Under the pieces are notes generated by a model. That model ran no database searches. It saw nothing but the letters and a program-made list of their open reading frames with translations, and was not told the DNA's origin. DNA of 64,000 nucleotides. It comes from Staphylococcus intermedius NCTC 11048 (GTDB lineage: Bacteria > Bacillota > Bacilli > Staphylococcales > Staphylococcaceae). Each line of letters opens with the position of its first letter. Position 1 is the stretch's first letter. This document shows positions 10,278 to 19,205 of the stretch, piece by piece. The position numbers and the translations under genes are program-made. The stretch covers positions 186,001 to 250,000 of the forward strand of contig NZ_PPQH01000009.1 of NCBI RefSeq assembly GCF_002902385.1. The letters run 5' to 3'.

Positions 10278-11717
10278 ATGACACAAAAGCGAAATATTAT
10301 ACAATTCAGCGATGATGTGGCTCTTTATGAACGTCTGGCCAACCAAAAAATGCAACAACAAGATTATGTGAAAGCACAACGCTATTTAGAAAAAGTGTTA
10401 GCGTTGTCACCAGATTGTTTTGAGGCGAAACAACAACTTGCGACATGTTTTATCAAGTTAAATGCACCGAAACGTGCTGAAGCTATCTATTATGAAGAAA
10501 TTAGTAAAGGGAATGAATTGGAAGCATCTTATTATGAATTAAGTCAGCTGAATATTGATTTGAATGAGCCAAACAAAGCGTATCTGTTCGGTTTAAGTTA
10601 TGCCTTTTTAGCAGATGACGAAGCATACCGAGAAGAGTTAGAAGACATGTTTGAAGTGGCTTTTAATGGAGAACATCCACTTGAAGAAGAAAGCCAACTG
10701 TTTGTCTCGCAAATCGTTTTTCAATATTTATTCGGTCAAGGGCGTTTGTTAGAAGCGCGTGAATATTTATTGAGACAGGATGAAGCAATCCAAGACAATC
10801 GAATCATCCGTAATCTACTTGCGATGTGTTATCTTTATTTGAATGAAAACAAAATCGCTCAAGAGATGTTTGAACGTTTGTTGAAAGAGGATCCTTCCGA
10901 TGTGCATGCGCTATGTCATTACACGTTGTTACTCTATAATATGAATCAACAAGCTCGATTCCAAAATTATGTGAAAATATTAAATAAAATTCGCCCGATG
11001 AATGACGAGGAGTCTTTTAAGCTTGGAATTGTGCTCAGCTATTTAAAGCAGTATCCAGCCTCTCAACAGTTGTTAGTCCCACTTCATCGCAAAGGAAAGT
11101 TTCAGACGTTTCAGCTGTTTCATGCGCTCTCATTCAATTATTATTACCTAGGAAATATCGAACAAAGCCGTCACTTTTGGCAAGTGTTAACACAATTTTC
11201 AAAGGCAAATCGTGGTTTTCCACCATGGGTCATTGAGGAAAGTGCGCAATATTTTAATCAACATGTAGAGCCCTTATTGTTGAGTGACGACCAACATGAA
11301 CGTTTGTACGGACTCTTTTTGTTAAATCAACTTAACGGTAAAGAAATTTTGATGACGAAAGAAGTTTGGACCATTTTAGAATCAATGGGAGATTATGAAA
11401 AATTGTATCTCTCTTATCTTATTCAAAATCTTCAACTCACGAAACTGCATTTTATTCATCGTGGCATGGAGGTACTTTATCGTCTACCAGAGACAAAGCC
11501 TTATGGGTCTCTTTTCTTAAGTTGGATGAGTTATGCAGAAAGTCTTTTAGCCGAACGCGTTGACCATGAACAAGTGGAAGCCTATGTTGCTGCAGTGGCA
11601 TATCTTTTTTTCAATCAAAAAGAGGATCAAGACATGACGCGATCAAAAATAGGCGAACTTTTTGATGTCACAACGGATGCATTTGAACAAGCACTACAGC
11701 ACCTGTTGAGCATTTAA
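10278..11717 (+). CDS. Tetratricopeptide-repeat protein
   Basis: 479 aa, cytoplasmic, with no signal peptide or membrane segment. TPR-like helical pairs are clear in the N-terminal third (YERLANQKMQQQDYVKAQRY, YLEKVLALSPDCFEAKQQLA, and the repeat near ALCHYTLLLYNMNQQ). The ATG at 10278 follows GAGGTG. The gene sits between the acyltransferase and trxB, a position conserved in staphylococci. It probably acts as a protein-protein interaction scaffold; the partner is unknown. Confidence 0.8.
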   Translation: MTQKRNIIQFSDDVALYERLANQKMQQQDYVKAQRYLEKVLALSPDCFEAKQQLATCFIKLNAPKRAEAIYYEEISKGNELEASYYELSQLNIDLNEPNKAYLFGLSYAFLADDEAYREELEDMFEVAFNGEHPLEEESQLFVSQIVFQYLFGQGRLLEAREYLLRQDEAIQDNRIIRNLLAMCYLYLNENKIAQEMFERLLKEDPSDVHALCHYTLLLYNMNQQARFQNYVKILNKIRPMNDEESFKLGIVLSYLKQYPASQQLLVPLHRKGKFQTFQLFHALSFNYYYLGNIEQSRHFWQVLTQFSKANRGFPPWVIEESAQYFNQHVEPLLLSDDQHERLYGLFLLNQLNGKEILMTKEVWTILESMGDYEKLYLSYLIQNLQLTKLHFIHRGMEVLYRLPETKPYGSLFLSWMSYAESLLAERVDHEQVEAYVAAVAYLFFNQKEDQDMTRSKIGELFDVTTDAFEQALQHLLSI

Positions 11718-11731
11718 ATTTGAGTCCATGA

Positions 11732-12712
<981 letters not shown>

Positions 12713-12739
12713 TTTTTAATATAAGTCATTCAATCAACA

Positions 12740-12770
12740 GGAGCTGGAACACATTTCCAGTTCCTTTTTT
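12740..12770 (+). terminator. Terminator after trxB
   Basis: The 10-bp stem GGAGCTGGAA / TTCCAGTTCC (one G-T pair) has a 5-base loop and is followed by six T. Confidence 0.92.
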
Positions 12771-12774
12771 ATAG

Positions 12775-12990
12775 CATTTAAAAGCGTAACTGTACTGGTC
12801 ACAAAATCGGCTGTCGCCCCAATAAGGCAAACAGTTTAATGAAACGCGAGTGTGTTGAAAGGCCAGTCCTTTGTAAACGTGAAGCCATGATGACAATTAA
12901 AAGCTACAAATCATAGGGACTGTATGCTTAACAAAATACTGTAGCAATAGCATCAAAAAATTTTTGTCCCAACGCCATTCCTCTATAACT
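12775..12990 (+). repeat. Dispersed intergenic repeat, copy D (partial, right half)
   Basis: It shares AACAGTTTAAT, GAAAGGCCAGTCCTTTG, GTGAAGCCATGA and CTACAAATCATAGGGA with the elements at 29470 and 58936, ending in the common TAGCATCAAAAA...TTGTCCC. The hairpin-rich left part is missing. Nothing else is seen in the 12771-13043 gap. Confidence 0.7.
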
Positions 12991-13043
12991 TTAGACTGAT
13001 TTCATGTAAACTAATAGAGAATATGATTGGATGGTGGTTAATA

Positions 13044-13952
13044 ATGCAACATGAAGAAAATAATGAAATCGTAAAAAGTGAACTCCTTGTTGTCACAGGT
13101 CTCTCTGGTGCGGGGAAATCGTTAGTCATTCAAAGTTTAGAAGACTTAGGCTATTTTTGTGTCGACAATTTACCGCCGATTTTGCTTCCGAAATTTGTAG
13201 AATTGATGGAACAAGGTAACCCATCGATGCAAAAAGTTGCGATAGGCATTGACTTGAGAGGACGCGAGTTTTTCCAATATTTAGTACGTGAAATTGATGC
13301 GGTTCAAAGCCGTAAAGATGTGATTGTTGATGTGCTATTCGTTGATGCGGATACGGAAAAACTCATTTCACGCTACAAAGAAACACGACGTAAGCATCCT
13401 TTACAAGAACATACGGAGTTACCACTCGTTAAAGCCATCAATGAGGAGCGTAAATTATTATCTGAAGTAAGAAGCCTAGCTAATTACACTTTAGATACCA
13501 CAACCTTATCACCTAAAGCTTTGAGAAAACGTGTGTATGAATATTTCAATAAAGAAAATAAAGCAACATTTACAATTAATGTCTCTAGTTTTGGGTTTAA
13601 ACATGGGATTCAAATTGATGCCGACTTAGTTTTTGATGTACGCTTTTTACCGAATCCATACTATGTAGCTGAATTGCGTCCGCTTACTGGCATGGATGAA
13701 GAGGTTTATAAGTATGTCATGAAGTGGAAAGAAACAAATACATTTTATGAAAAATTATTGGACTTGTTGTTATTTATGATTCCGGGTTATAAAAAAGAAG
13801 GTAAATCCCAACTCGTAATCGCAATTGGATGTACTGGTGGTCAACACCGCTCAGTTGCACTAGCACAACGTTTAGCTGAGGAATTAAAGCAAATTTATGA
13901 TTATAATATATATGTACATCATCGTGATGCGCATATAGAAAGTGGCGAGTAA
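13044..13952 (+). CDS. rapZ: RapZ/YvcJ family nucleotide-binding protein
   Basis: 302 aa from the ATG at 13044, preceded by GGATGGTGG at suitable spacing; an upstream in-frame ATG at 13023 is less likely. Walker A GLSGAGKS lies near the N-terminus, and the conserved C-terminal RNA-binding-type segment contains [13 protein letters not shown] and [13 protein letters not shown]. In enterobacteria RapZ controls GlmS through small RNAs; in Firmicutes the protein binds GTP/ATP and its role is less clear. It is followed by yvcK after one base and then whiA, the conserved three-gene group. Confidence 0.95.
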   Translation: MQHEENNEIVKSELLVVTGLSGAGKSLVIQSLEDLGYFCVDNLPPILLPKFVELMEQGNPSMQKVAIGIDLRGREFFQYLVREIDAVQSRKDVIVDVLFVDADTEKLISRYKETRRKHPLQEHTELPLVKAINEERKLLSEVRSLANYTLDTTTLSPKALRKRVYEYFNKENKATFTINVSSFGFKHGIQIDADLVFDVRFLPNPYYVAELRPLTGMDEEVYKYVMKWKETNTFYEKLLDLLLFMIPGYKKEGKSQLVIAIGCTGGQHRSVALAQRLAEELKQIYDYNIYVHHRDAHIESGE

Positions 13953-13953
13953 A

Positions 13954-14949
13954 ATGAAACAACTTAAATTAGTACTGATTGGTGGAGGTACTGGTTTATC
14001 CGTTTTGGCAAGAGGATTAAAAACTTTTCCGATAGATATTACAGCAATTGTGACAGTAGCAGATGACGGTGGCAGCACAGGGAAAATAAGAGATGAGATG
14101 GATATTCCGGCACCAGGAGACGTACGTAACGTATTGGCTGCTTTGAGTGATGTAGAACCAACGCTTGAGCAACTGTTTCAATATCGATTTGAAAAAGATC
14201 AAATTAGCGGGCACTCACTAGGAAACCTTTTGATTGCGGCTTTAACGAATATTACACATGATTTCGGTCATGCTGTGAAAGAATTAAGCAAAATTTTAAA
14301 TATTAAAGGTCGTGTCATTCCCTCGACGATTTCAAGTGTTTCCTTAAATGCAGAGATGGAAGATGGCGAAATTGTCACAGGGGAGTCTAATATTCCAAGA
14401 AAGCAAAAGAAGATTAAGCGCGTGTTTTTAGAACCTGCTGATGTACAGCCGATGGACGAGGCGATTGATGCATTGCGTGAAGCGGATCTAATTGTGTTAG
14501 GGCCGGGCTCTTTATACACGAGTGTCATTTCAAACTTATGTGTGAAAGGTATTGCCGATGCGATCGTAGAAAGTCACGCAAAAAAATTATATGTTTCTAA
14601 CATTATGACACAACCGGGCGAAACAGATCACTACACAGTCATGGATCATATCGATGCCATTCACCAACAATTGGGTGATCCTGTGATAGATTTTGTGATT
14701 GCGAATCAACTCGAATTTTCACCTCAGATTATTGAAAAGTATGAATCGAAGGGCGCAAAGCCTGTGTATTATGATAAGGATGAATTGAATCAACTTGGTG
14801 TGCAACTCGTGACAGGACAGCATCTTGTAGAAGTTTCAGAGCATGATTATGTGCGACATCGTACAGAAGTATTGGCAGAAATGATTTATGAAATTGCCTT
14901 ACAAGAAATTAGCACAATTCAGTTTGACCCAGATCAATTCAAATCCTAA
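13954..14949 (+). CDS. yvcK: Gluconeogenesis factor YvcK/MgfK family
   Basis: 331 aa starting at the ATG just after the rapZ stop; upstream in-frame extension overlaps rapZ and is not needed. The N-terminal nucleotide-sugar-binding signature LVLIGGGTGLSVLARGLK and the following TVADDGGSTGKIRDE define the CofD/YvcK fold. In Bacillus the protein binds UDP-sugars and links carbon supply to cell-wall synthesis and cell shape. Co-transcribed with rapZ and probably whiA. Confidence 0.93.
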   Translation: MKQLKLVLIGGGTGLSVLARGLKTFPIDITAIVTVADDGGSTGKIRDEMDIPAPGDVRNVLAALSDVEPTLEQLFQYRFEKDQISGHSLGNLLIAALTNITHDFGHAVKELSKILNIKGRVIPSTISSVSLNAEMEDGEIVTGESNIPRKQKKIKRVFLEPADVQPMDEAIDALREADLIVLGPGSLYTSVISNLCVKGIADAIVESHAKKLYVSNIMTQPGETDHYTVMDHIDAIHQQLGDPVIDFVIANQLEFSPQIIEKYESKGAKPVYYDKDELNQLGVQLVTGQHLVEVSEHDYVRHRTEVLAEMIYEIALQEISTIQFDPDQFKS

Positions 14950-14995
14950 CCGTAGCCATTTTGAACCATAGCAAATAGAAAGGGAAAGATTCAAT

Positions 14996-15940
14996 ATGAG
15001 CTTTGCATCTGAAATGAAAAATGAACTGACACGAATTGAAGTTGACCATGAGAACGCTAAAGCAGAACTGAGTGCGCTGATTCGGATGAACGGCGCCTTG
15101 AGCTTGTCTAATCAACAATTTGTGATTAATATCCAAACGGAAAACGCAACGACGGCACGACGTATTTATTCGCTTATTAAGTTTGTATTTAAAGTCGAAG
15201 TTGAAATATTAGTGCGCAAAAAAATGAAGTTGAAGAAAAATAATATCTATATTTGTCGAATCAAAATGAAGGCGAAAGAAATTTTAGATGAACTCGGTAT
15301 TTTGAAAAATGGGATGTTCAGTCATGAAATTGATCCAGAAATGGTGAAAGATGACGAAATGAGACGAAGCTATTTACGTGGTGCGTTTTTAGCGGGTGGC
15401 TCCGTGAACAATCCGGAAACGTCGTCGTACCATTTAGAAATTTTCTCGCTTTACGAAGGGCATTCAGCAGGCTTGACGCAATTGATGAATACGTATGAGT
15501 TAAATGCGAAAAGTTTGGAACGCAAAAAGGGATGGATTACATATCTCAAAGAAGCTGAACGTATTGCCGAATTTTTAAGTTTAATTGGTGGGTATCAAGC
15601 GCTATTAAAGTTTGAAGATGTGAGAATTGTGAGAGATATGCGTAACTCGGTGAATCGTCTCGTCAATTGTGAGACAGCGAACTTGAATAAGACAGTGAGT
15701 GCAGCGATGAAACAAGTGGAAAGCATTCAATTGATTGATCAAGAAATTGGCATTGATAACTTGCCAGATCGCTTAAGAGAAGTAGCGAGATTGCGTATTG
15801 AGCATCAAGATGTCTCGTTAAAAGAACTCGGTGAAATGGTCAGTACAGGTACAATTTCCAAATCAGGTATTAACCATCGTTTGAGAAAATTGAACGAAAT
15901 GGCTGATAAAATTAGAAGTGGGGAACGATTTGAAGTTTAA
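14996..15940 (+). CDS. whiA: WhiA, sporulation/cell-division regulator family
   Basis: 314 aa. It combines an N-terminal degenerate LAGLIDADG-homing-endonuclease-like domain ([17 protein letters not shown]) with a C-terminal helix-turn-helix ([20 protein letters not shown], then [12 protein letters not shown]). WhiA binds DNA and influences division and chromosome segregation in Firmicutes. An AAAGGGAAAG ribosome site precedes the ATG. It is the last gene of the rapZ-yvcK-whiA operon and marks the left border of the accessory TAC insertion. Confidence 0.95.
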   Translation: MSFASEMKNELTRIEVDHENAKAELSALIRMNGALSLSNQQFVINIQTENATTARRIYSLIKFVFKVEVEILVRKKMKLKKNNIYICRIKMKAKEILDELGILKNGMFSHEIDPEMVKDDEMRRSYLRGAFLAGGSVNNPETSSYHLEIFSLYEGHSAGLTQLMNTYELNAKSLERKKGWITYLKEAERIAEFLSLIGGYQALLKFEDVRIVRDMRNSVNRLVNCETANLNKTVSAAMKQVESIQLIDQEIGIDNLPDRLREVARLRIEHQDVSLKELGEMVSTGTISKSGINHRLRKLNEMADKIRSGERFEV

Positions 15941-15954
15941 AAGTAGCCCTATTT

Positions 15955-16001
15955 AAAATAAGCATCTTAGACCTCTAAAAAGGTTTAAAGATGCTTATTT
16001 T
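15955..16001 (+). terminator. Terminator after whiA
   Basis: A perfect 14-bp stem, AAAATAAGCATCTT / AAGATGCTTATTTT, with a small internal hairpin (CCT/AGG) in its loop. It is symmetrical enough to work in both directions. Confidence 0.9.
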
Positions 16002-16041
16002 AATGCGGAAATTGATGATTTGTTAAACGAATGGAATTTTA

Positions 16042-16070
16042 TTGACCAGGGGATATAAAAAGATTATTAT
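16042..16070 (+). promoter_or_regulatory. Probable promoter of the TAC operon
   Basis: TTGACC (16042-16047), a 17-base spacer and TATTAT (16065-16070) lie about 40 bases before the toxin start. Just downstream ATCTT-CAGA-AAGAT (16084-16097) forms a small inverted repeat touching the ribosome site. It could be an operator or an RNA hairpin limiting toxin translation. Confidence 0.6.
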
Positions 16071-16108
16071 AAATCTACTTTATATCTTCAGAAAGATGAG
16101 GATACAGT

Positions 16109-16612
16109 TTGAAAATTAAGATTGTAGGATATCATGGTACGACTCAAGAATCAGCCAATTCAATAATCAAGGAATCCTCGTTCAAAAAATCAACTAAAAG
16201 CAATGAATGGTTAGGTCATGGTGTTTATTTCTATGAATTACTTGAAAAAGCTCAATGGTGGTGTAAAGGTAAAGTCAATCCAACCATTATTGAAACGCTC
16301 ATATTAGTAGATGAAGACAAATTAATAAATTTAGATAGACCATCAGAGGAAGATAAATTAGGGGAATTCATTAGCGTTATGGATAAAGAAGGACGCTTTG
16401 TTTTCGATAAAGATAAAGCAAAACGAAGATGTCAAATCATGAATATGTACATGTTATATGTTGAAGCTCAAGTTATCACCGCAACACTTATTTCGACTAA
16501 TAAAAAATTTAAAGATATGTTTATGGACATGGGCTATGTAAGAACAGTGAAACAAATTTGTGTATTTGATACAAATTGTATAGTGTATAATGAATTAAGA
16601 ATTGTTGAGTAA
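16109..16612 (+). CDS. Putative ADP-ribosyltransferase toxin (CmdT-like, PARP-like fold)
   Basis: 167 aa. The N-terminus GYHGTTQESANSIIKES, then WLGHGVYFYELLEKAQWW, has the layout of PARP-like ADP-ribosyltransferases: H9 with the following GT for NAD binding, a WLGxGVYF strand-loop with Y40, and a late QICVFDTNCIV strand (149-159) where the third active-site residue would lie. No signal peptide is seen. It starts at TTG (16109) with a GATGAGG site. It heads a three-gene operon with a SecB-like chaperone, the order found in CmdTAC, where CmdT ADP-ribosylates mRNA after phage infection. The fold is inferred from motifs; the target is unknown. A non-toxin ART or an RNA 2'-phosphotransferase relative is a less likely alternative. 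Confidence 0.72.
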   Translation: MKIKIVGYHGTTQESANSIIKESSFKKSTKSNEWLGHGVYFYELLEKAQWWCKGKVNPTIIETLILVDEDKLINLDRPSEEDKLGEFISVMDKEGRFVFDKDKAKRRCQIMNMYMLYVEAQVITATLISTNKKFKDMFMDMGYVRTVKQICVFDTNCIVYNELRIVE

Positions 16613-16625
16613 GGAGGAATCTTCC

Positions 16626-16940
16626 ATGTTTGATATCAATAAAATTAAAAGAATTGCTAAAGAAATAGGTGTTGAAGTTAATCCTTTAGATGCAACGGGA
16701 AAAAGCGGCTTATATTTTAGAAATGAAAGTGGACAATTGCAAAAATGGGATGCCATAGCTGAATTTGGTTTAAATAAAATGACTGCTCAACGCTCAAATC
16801 AATCCAACAATTTTTTTGATAAAGATTTCTATATTACCAAAAACAGTGATCTTGTTAAAACGCCTTATAACAATAAAGCGCGTTACTATTTAACACAGAT
16901 AAAATCTCATAAAGCAACCATTATAACGGAGGCAGCATAA
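16626..16940 (+). CDS. Putative antitoxin of a TAC module (CmdA-like position)
   Basis: 104 aa from the ATG at 16626, with a perfect AAGGAGG 8 bases upstream that overlaps the toxin stop. No known domain is recognised. The first part (FDINKIKRIAKEIGVEVNP) is helical and basic, and the middle holds SGLYFRNESGQLQKWDAIAEFG. The C-terminus (YYLTQIKSHKATIITEAA) is a candidate for the chaperone-addiction segment that makes TAC antitoxins depend on their SecB-like partner. No helix-turn-helix is evident, unlike HigA-type antitoxins. The role is inferred from position between the toxin and chaperone and from coupling; its stop overlaps the next ATG by one base. Confidence 0.6.
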   Translation: MFDINKIKRIAKEIGVEVNPLDATGKSGLYFRNESGQLQKWDAIAEFGLNKMTAQRSNQSNNFFDKDFYITKNSDLVKTPYNNKARYYLTQIKSHKATIITEAA

Positions 16941-17368
16941 TGGCGGGAATTAGTTTTATTAATTATGTAGTAGATGCTATGTATTACAAAACAAATCCTC
17001 ATTTCGATGCTGAAAATAATAAGGAAATTTTTATTAATGAGGAAATATTTGCTGATATTGATATAGATAACGAAAAGAATGTGGCAATTGTCACACTAAA
17101 AGCTGAACTTGTTGAAACAAATGAGGTTCCTTTTTCTTTTGAAGCGAGTATAGTTGGATATTTTGAATTCAATTTAGAAGAGTCAGACGGCAATAGTTTT
17201 AAGGACTTTTTGGAAACAAATGCAATTGCAATATTATTTCCTTATTTGAGGTCTATTGTAAGTGAACTCACTGGCAAGTCGAATAGGTTTCCTAGCTATA
17301 ATATGCCAGTAAGAAATATTGCTCATGAACTTTCTAGTAAAGGAAATATTAGTATTAAAGAAAATTAA
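16940..17368 (+). CDS. SecB-like chaperone of a TAC module (CmdC-like)
   Basis: 142 aa. The SecB core is recognisable: an alternating beta-strand section (VAIVTLKAELVET, PFSFEASIVGYFEFN) followed by the hallmark ILFPYLRSIVSELTGKSNRF and a proline-containing loop (PSYNMPVRNIAHEL), equivalent to LFPYAREVISDL...PP in classical SecB. Gram-positive bacteria normally lack SecB, so a SecB-like gene here points to a dedicated role rather than protein export. It overlaps the antitoxin stop by one base (TAATG). In known TAC systems this chaperone holds and stabilises the antitoxin. Confidence in the SecB-like fold is high; the TAC role is inference. Confidence 0.8.
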   Translation: MAGISFINYVVDAMYYKTNPHFDAENNKEIFINEEIFADIDIDNEKNVAIVTLKAELVETNEVPFSFEASIVGYFEFNLEESDGNSFKDFLETNAIAILFPYLRSIVSELTGKSNRFPSYNMPVRNIAHELSSKGNISIKEN

Positions 17369-17445
17369 TTATATTCACAATTATTTTATTGCTATCATAG
17401 AGTACGCAAAATTTACAATGCTTTGAGAAAACCTTTGTAGCCTAA

Positions 17446-17485
17446 ATTCACACGACTGTATCTATATTGATGCGATCGTGTGAAT
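17446..17485. repeat. Perfect inverted repeat downstream of the TAC operon
   Basis: ATTCACACGA and TCGTGTGAAT (10 bp each) flank a 20-base loop. No T-run follows, so it may be an inefficient terminator, an operator or a boundary scar. Apart from this, 17369-17630 holds nothing recognisable. Confidence 0.6.
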
Positions 17486-17630
17486 GTTGATCTTAAGGAG
17501 TATTAGCTCGTAAAAGTTATAATCAAATTGAAAGTTTAAGTGACAATTTAATTAGGAATAAAATGTTAGAATCCCTTAAGAGTCCCTAAAAATTAGTTTG
17601 ATATGGTATGTTATTGATAAGCAAAATAAA

Positions 17631-17656
17631 AAGAACCCCGCCGTTATAGGATTCTT
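17631..17656 (-). terminator. Terminator of tRNA-Arg (minus strand)
   Basis: On the minus strand AAGAATCC pairs with GGGTTCTT, with one imperfect pair, and is followed by TTTTATTTTG, 34 bases past the tRNA 3' end. Confidence 0.7.
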
Positions 17657-17689
17657 AATTTTAAAAAGTGTGTTATGGAGTGGTATGAA

Positions 17690-17761
17690 CCCCCTCGAGA
17701 GGAATCGAACCTCTATCGTAAGAACCGGAATCTTATGTGTTATCCATTACACTACGAGGGG
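17690..17761 (-). tRNA. tRNA-Arg (anticodon CCG)
   Basis: On the minus strand the acceptor CCCCTCG pairs with CGAGGGG. The T arm is AGAGG-TTCGATT-CCTCT. The anticodon arm TAAGA-TTCCGGT-TCTTA gives anticodon CCG. CCA is not encoded. A tRNA-Arg at this place next to clpP is usual for staphylococci. It lies about 320 bases from the TAC operon, and tRNAs are common integration landmarks, though no duplicated tRNA end was found. Confidence 0.95.
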
Positions 17762-17847
17762 TTAATTGCGTAAGTCTATTCACCATTGTACCGTTCGGGC
17801 ATGCAAGGGTCAACTCCTAACGCAAATTCGATTGTGAGTGCGTTGTT

Positions 17848-17877
17848 TTTGACCATTTTTGACTTTTGCGTTAGAAT
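17848..17877 (+). promoter_or_regulatory. clpP promoter with overlapping CtsR box
   Basis: TTGACC (17849-17854), a 17-base spacer and TAGAAT (17872-17877). The heptad pair TTTGACC-ATT-TTTGACT (17848-17864) is, on the minus strand, AGTCAAA-AAT-GGTCAAA, a perfect match to the CtsR operator RGTCAAANANRGTCAAA. It implies heat- and stress-controlled repression of clpP. Confidence 0.93.
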
Positions 17878-17912
17878 AAACATAAATTAAACAATTTAGG
17901 AGGAATCACCCA

Positions 17913-18500
17913 ATGAATTTAATTCCTACAGTTATTGAAACGACAAACCGCGGTGAACGCGCATACGATATTTATTCACGTTTATTGAAAGACCGTATCA
18001 TTATGTTAGGTTCAGCGATTGATGATAACGTGGCAAACTCAATCGTATCACAATTGTTATTCTTACAAGCACAAGACGCGGAGAAAGATATTTATTTATA
18101 TATCAATTCACCTGGTGGTAGTGTAACAGCTGGTTTTGCAATTTATGATACGATTCAACACATTAAACCAGATGTACAAACAATCTGTATCGGTATGGCA
18201 GCATCAATGGGATCATTCTTATTAGCTGCTGGTGCTAAAGGGAAACGTTTCGCATTACCAAACGCAGAAGTGATGATTCACCAACCACTTGGCGGTGCGC
18301 AAGGTCAAGCGACTGAAATTGAAATCGCAGCGAAACACATTTTAAGAACACGTGAAAGATTAAACAAAATTTTATCAGAACGTACAGGTCAACCAATTGA
18401 AAAAATCGAACAAGATACAGACCGTGACAACTTCTTAACTGCGGAACAAGCAAAAGAATATGGTTTAATCGATGAAGTGATGGAACCAGAAAAAGCATAA
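17913..18500 (+). CDS. clpP: ATP-dependent Clp protease proteolytic subunit
   Basis: 195 aa serine peptidase that forms the tetradecameric barrel working with ClpX and ClpC. The catalytic triad is at the expected positions: S98 in GMAASMGS, H123 in VMIHQPLGG and D172 in DRDNF. AGGAGG precedes the ATG. Expression is likely controlled by CtsR through the box over its promoter. ClpP is relevant to the neighbouring TAC operon because free TAC antitoxins are characteristically degraded by Clp proteases. Confidence 0.99.
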   Translation: MNLIPTVIETTNRGERAYDIYSRLLKDRIIMLGSAIDDNVANSIVSQLLFLQAQDAEKDIYLYINSPGGSVTAGFAIYDTIQHIKPDVQTICIGMAASMGSFLLAAGAKGKRFALPNAEVMIHQPLGGAQGQATEIEIAAKHILRTRERLNKILSERTGQPIEKIEQDTDRDNFLTAEQAKEYGLIDEVMEPEKA

Positions 18501-18520
18501 TAAAGTTGTGTGGAAAATGA

Positions 18521-18550
18521 GGGGTGAGACAATCGTTTCATCCCTTTTTT
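18521..18550 (+). terminator. Terminator after clpP
   Basis: GGGGTGAGAC / GTTTCATCCC (mostly paired, with G-T pairs) has a 4-base loop and is followed by TTTTTT. Confidence 0.85.
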
Positions 18551-18595
18551 CGTATATTGGGAGAGATTGAAAAGATGTATTTAGGGGGAATCACG

Positions 18596-19096
18596 ATGAA
18601 TTCACATATCAGATTAGCAACGTTTGATGATTTAGAGGCAATTATGGAAATTTATAATCATGCCATATTGCATACGACAGCAGTTTATACATACGAACCC
18701 ACGCATATAGAAGAGCGGCGTCAATGGCTGGCACAAAAGCAACGTGAGGGCTATCCGGTTTTTGTGTATGAAAGTGAAGGGGAAGTGTTAGGCTTTGCGA
18801 CTTATGGTCCTTTTAGAAGTTGGCCCGCTTATCAATATACCATTGAACATTCCATCTATGTCAGTCCTAGCGCAAGGAGACAGGGTGTTGCTTCTCAGTT
18901 ATTAAGTATAGTGATTGAAGATGCTAAGGTGAGTGGCTATCAAACGATTGTAGCTGGAATTGATGCGAGTAATGAAGGAAGTATAAAACTGCATGAAAAA
19001 ATGGACTTTAAACATATGGGAACGTTAGAAAAAGTCGGTTATAAATTTGAACGCTGGTTAAATTTGGCGTTTTATCAAAAACAGTTAAAGTCATAA
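18596..19096 (+). CDS. GNAT family N-acetyltransferase (phosphinothricin acetyltransferase-like)
   Basis: 166 aa starting at the ATG at 18596 with AGGGGGA seven bases upstream; an in-frame upstream extension has no ribosome site. The arrangement IRLATFDDLEAIMEIYNHAI at the N-terminus, SIYVSPSARRQGVASQLL (acetyl-CoA motif A) and the final GYKFERWLNLAFYQ resembles the PAT/MddA group that acetylates phosphinothricin or methionine sulfoximine and related amino acids. Substrate is inferred from similarity. It stands alone between two terminators. Confidence 0.85.
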   Translation: MNSHIRLATFDDLEAIMEIYNHAILHTTAVYTYEPTHIEERRQWLAQKQREGYPVFVYESEGEVLGFATYGPFRSWPAYQYTIEHSIYVSPSARRQGVASQLLSIVIEDAKVSGYQTIVAGIDASNEGSIKLHEKMDFKHMGTLEKVGYKFERWLNLAFYQKQLKS

Positions 19097-19133
19097 GAAA
19101 ATTGAAAGTCACGCTTTTAAAAGTGACTGTAGA

Positions 19134-19205
19134 CCACTAAAAAGATGACTCCGAGTATAAAAGTTGTAGCATCAACAACTGCTCGAGTCATCCATAGTGG
19201 TTTTT
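19134..19205. terminator. Long bidirectional terminator between convergent genes
   Basis: CCACTA...GATGACTC...AGTTGT pairs with ACAACT...GAGTCATC...TAGTGG in one extended hairpin ending in TTTTT. It separates the GNAT gene from the convergent epimerase gene, whose end overlaps its last bases. Confidence 0.85.

Noticed and set aside
16109..16612. Reading the first TAC gene as RNA 2'-phosphotransferase (Tpt1/KptA)
   Set aside because: KptA also has an ART-related fold, but the H-G-T N-terminal start, WLGxGVYF block and operon with a SecB-like gene fit the CmdT-like toxins better.
16940..17368. Housekeeping SecB export chaperone
   Set aside because: Staphylococci do not use SecB, and the gene is locked in a three-gene unit with a toxin-like gene, so a dedicated TAC chaperone is favoured.
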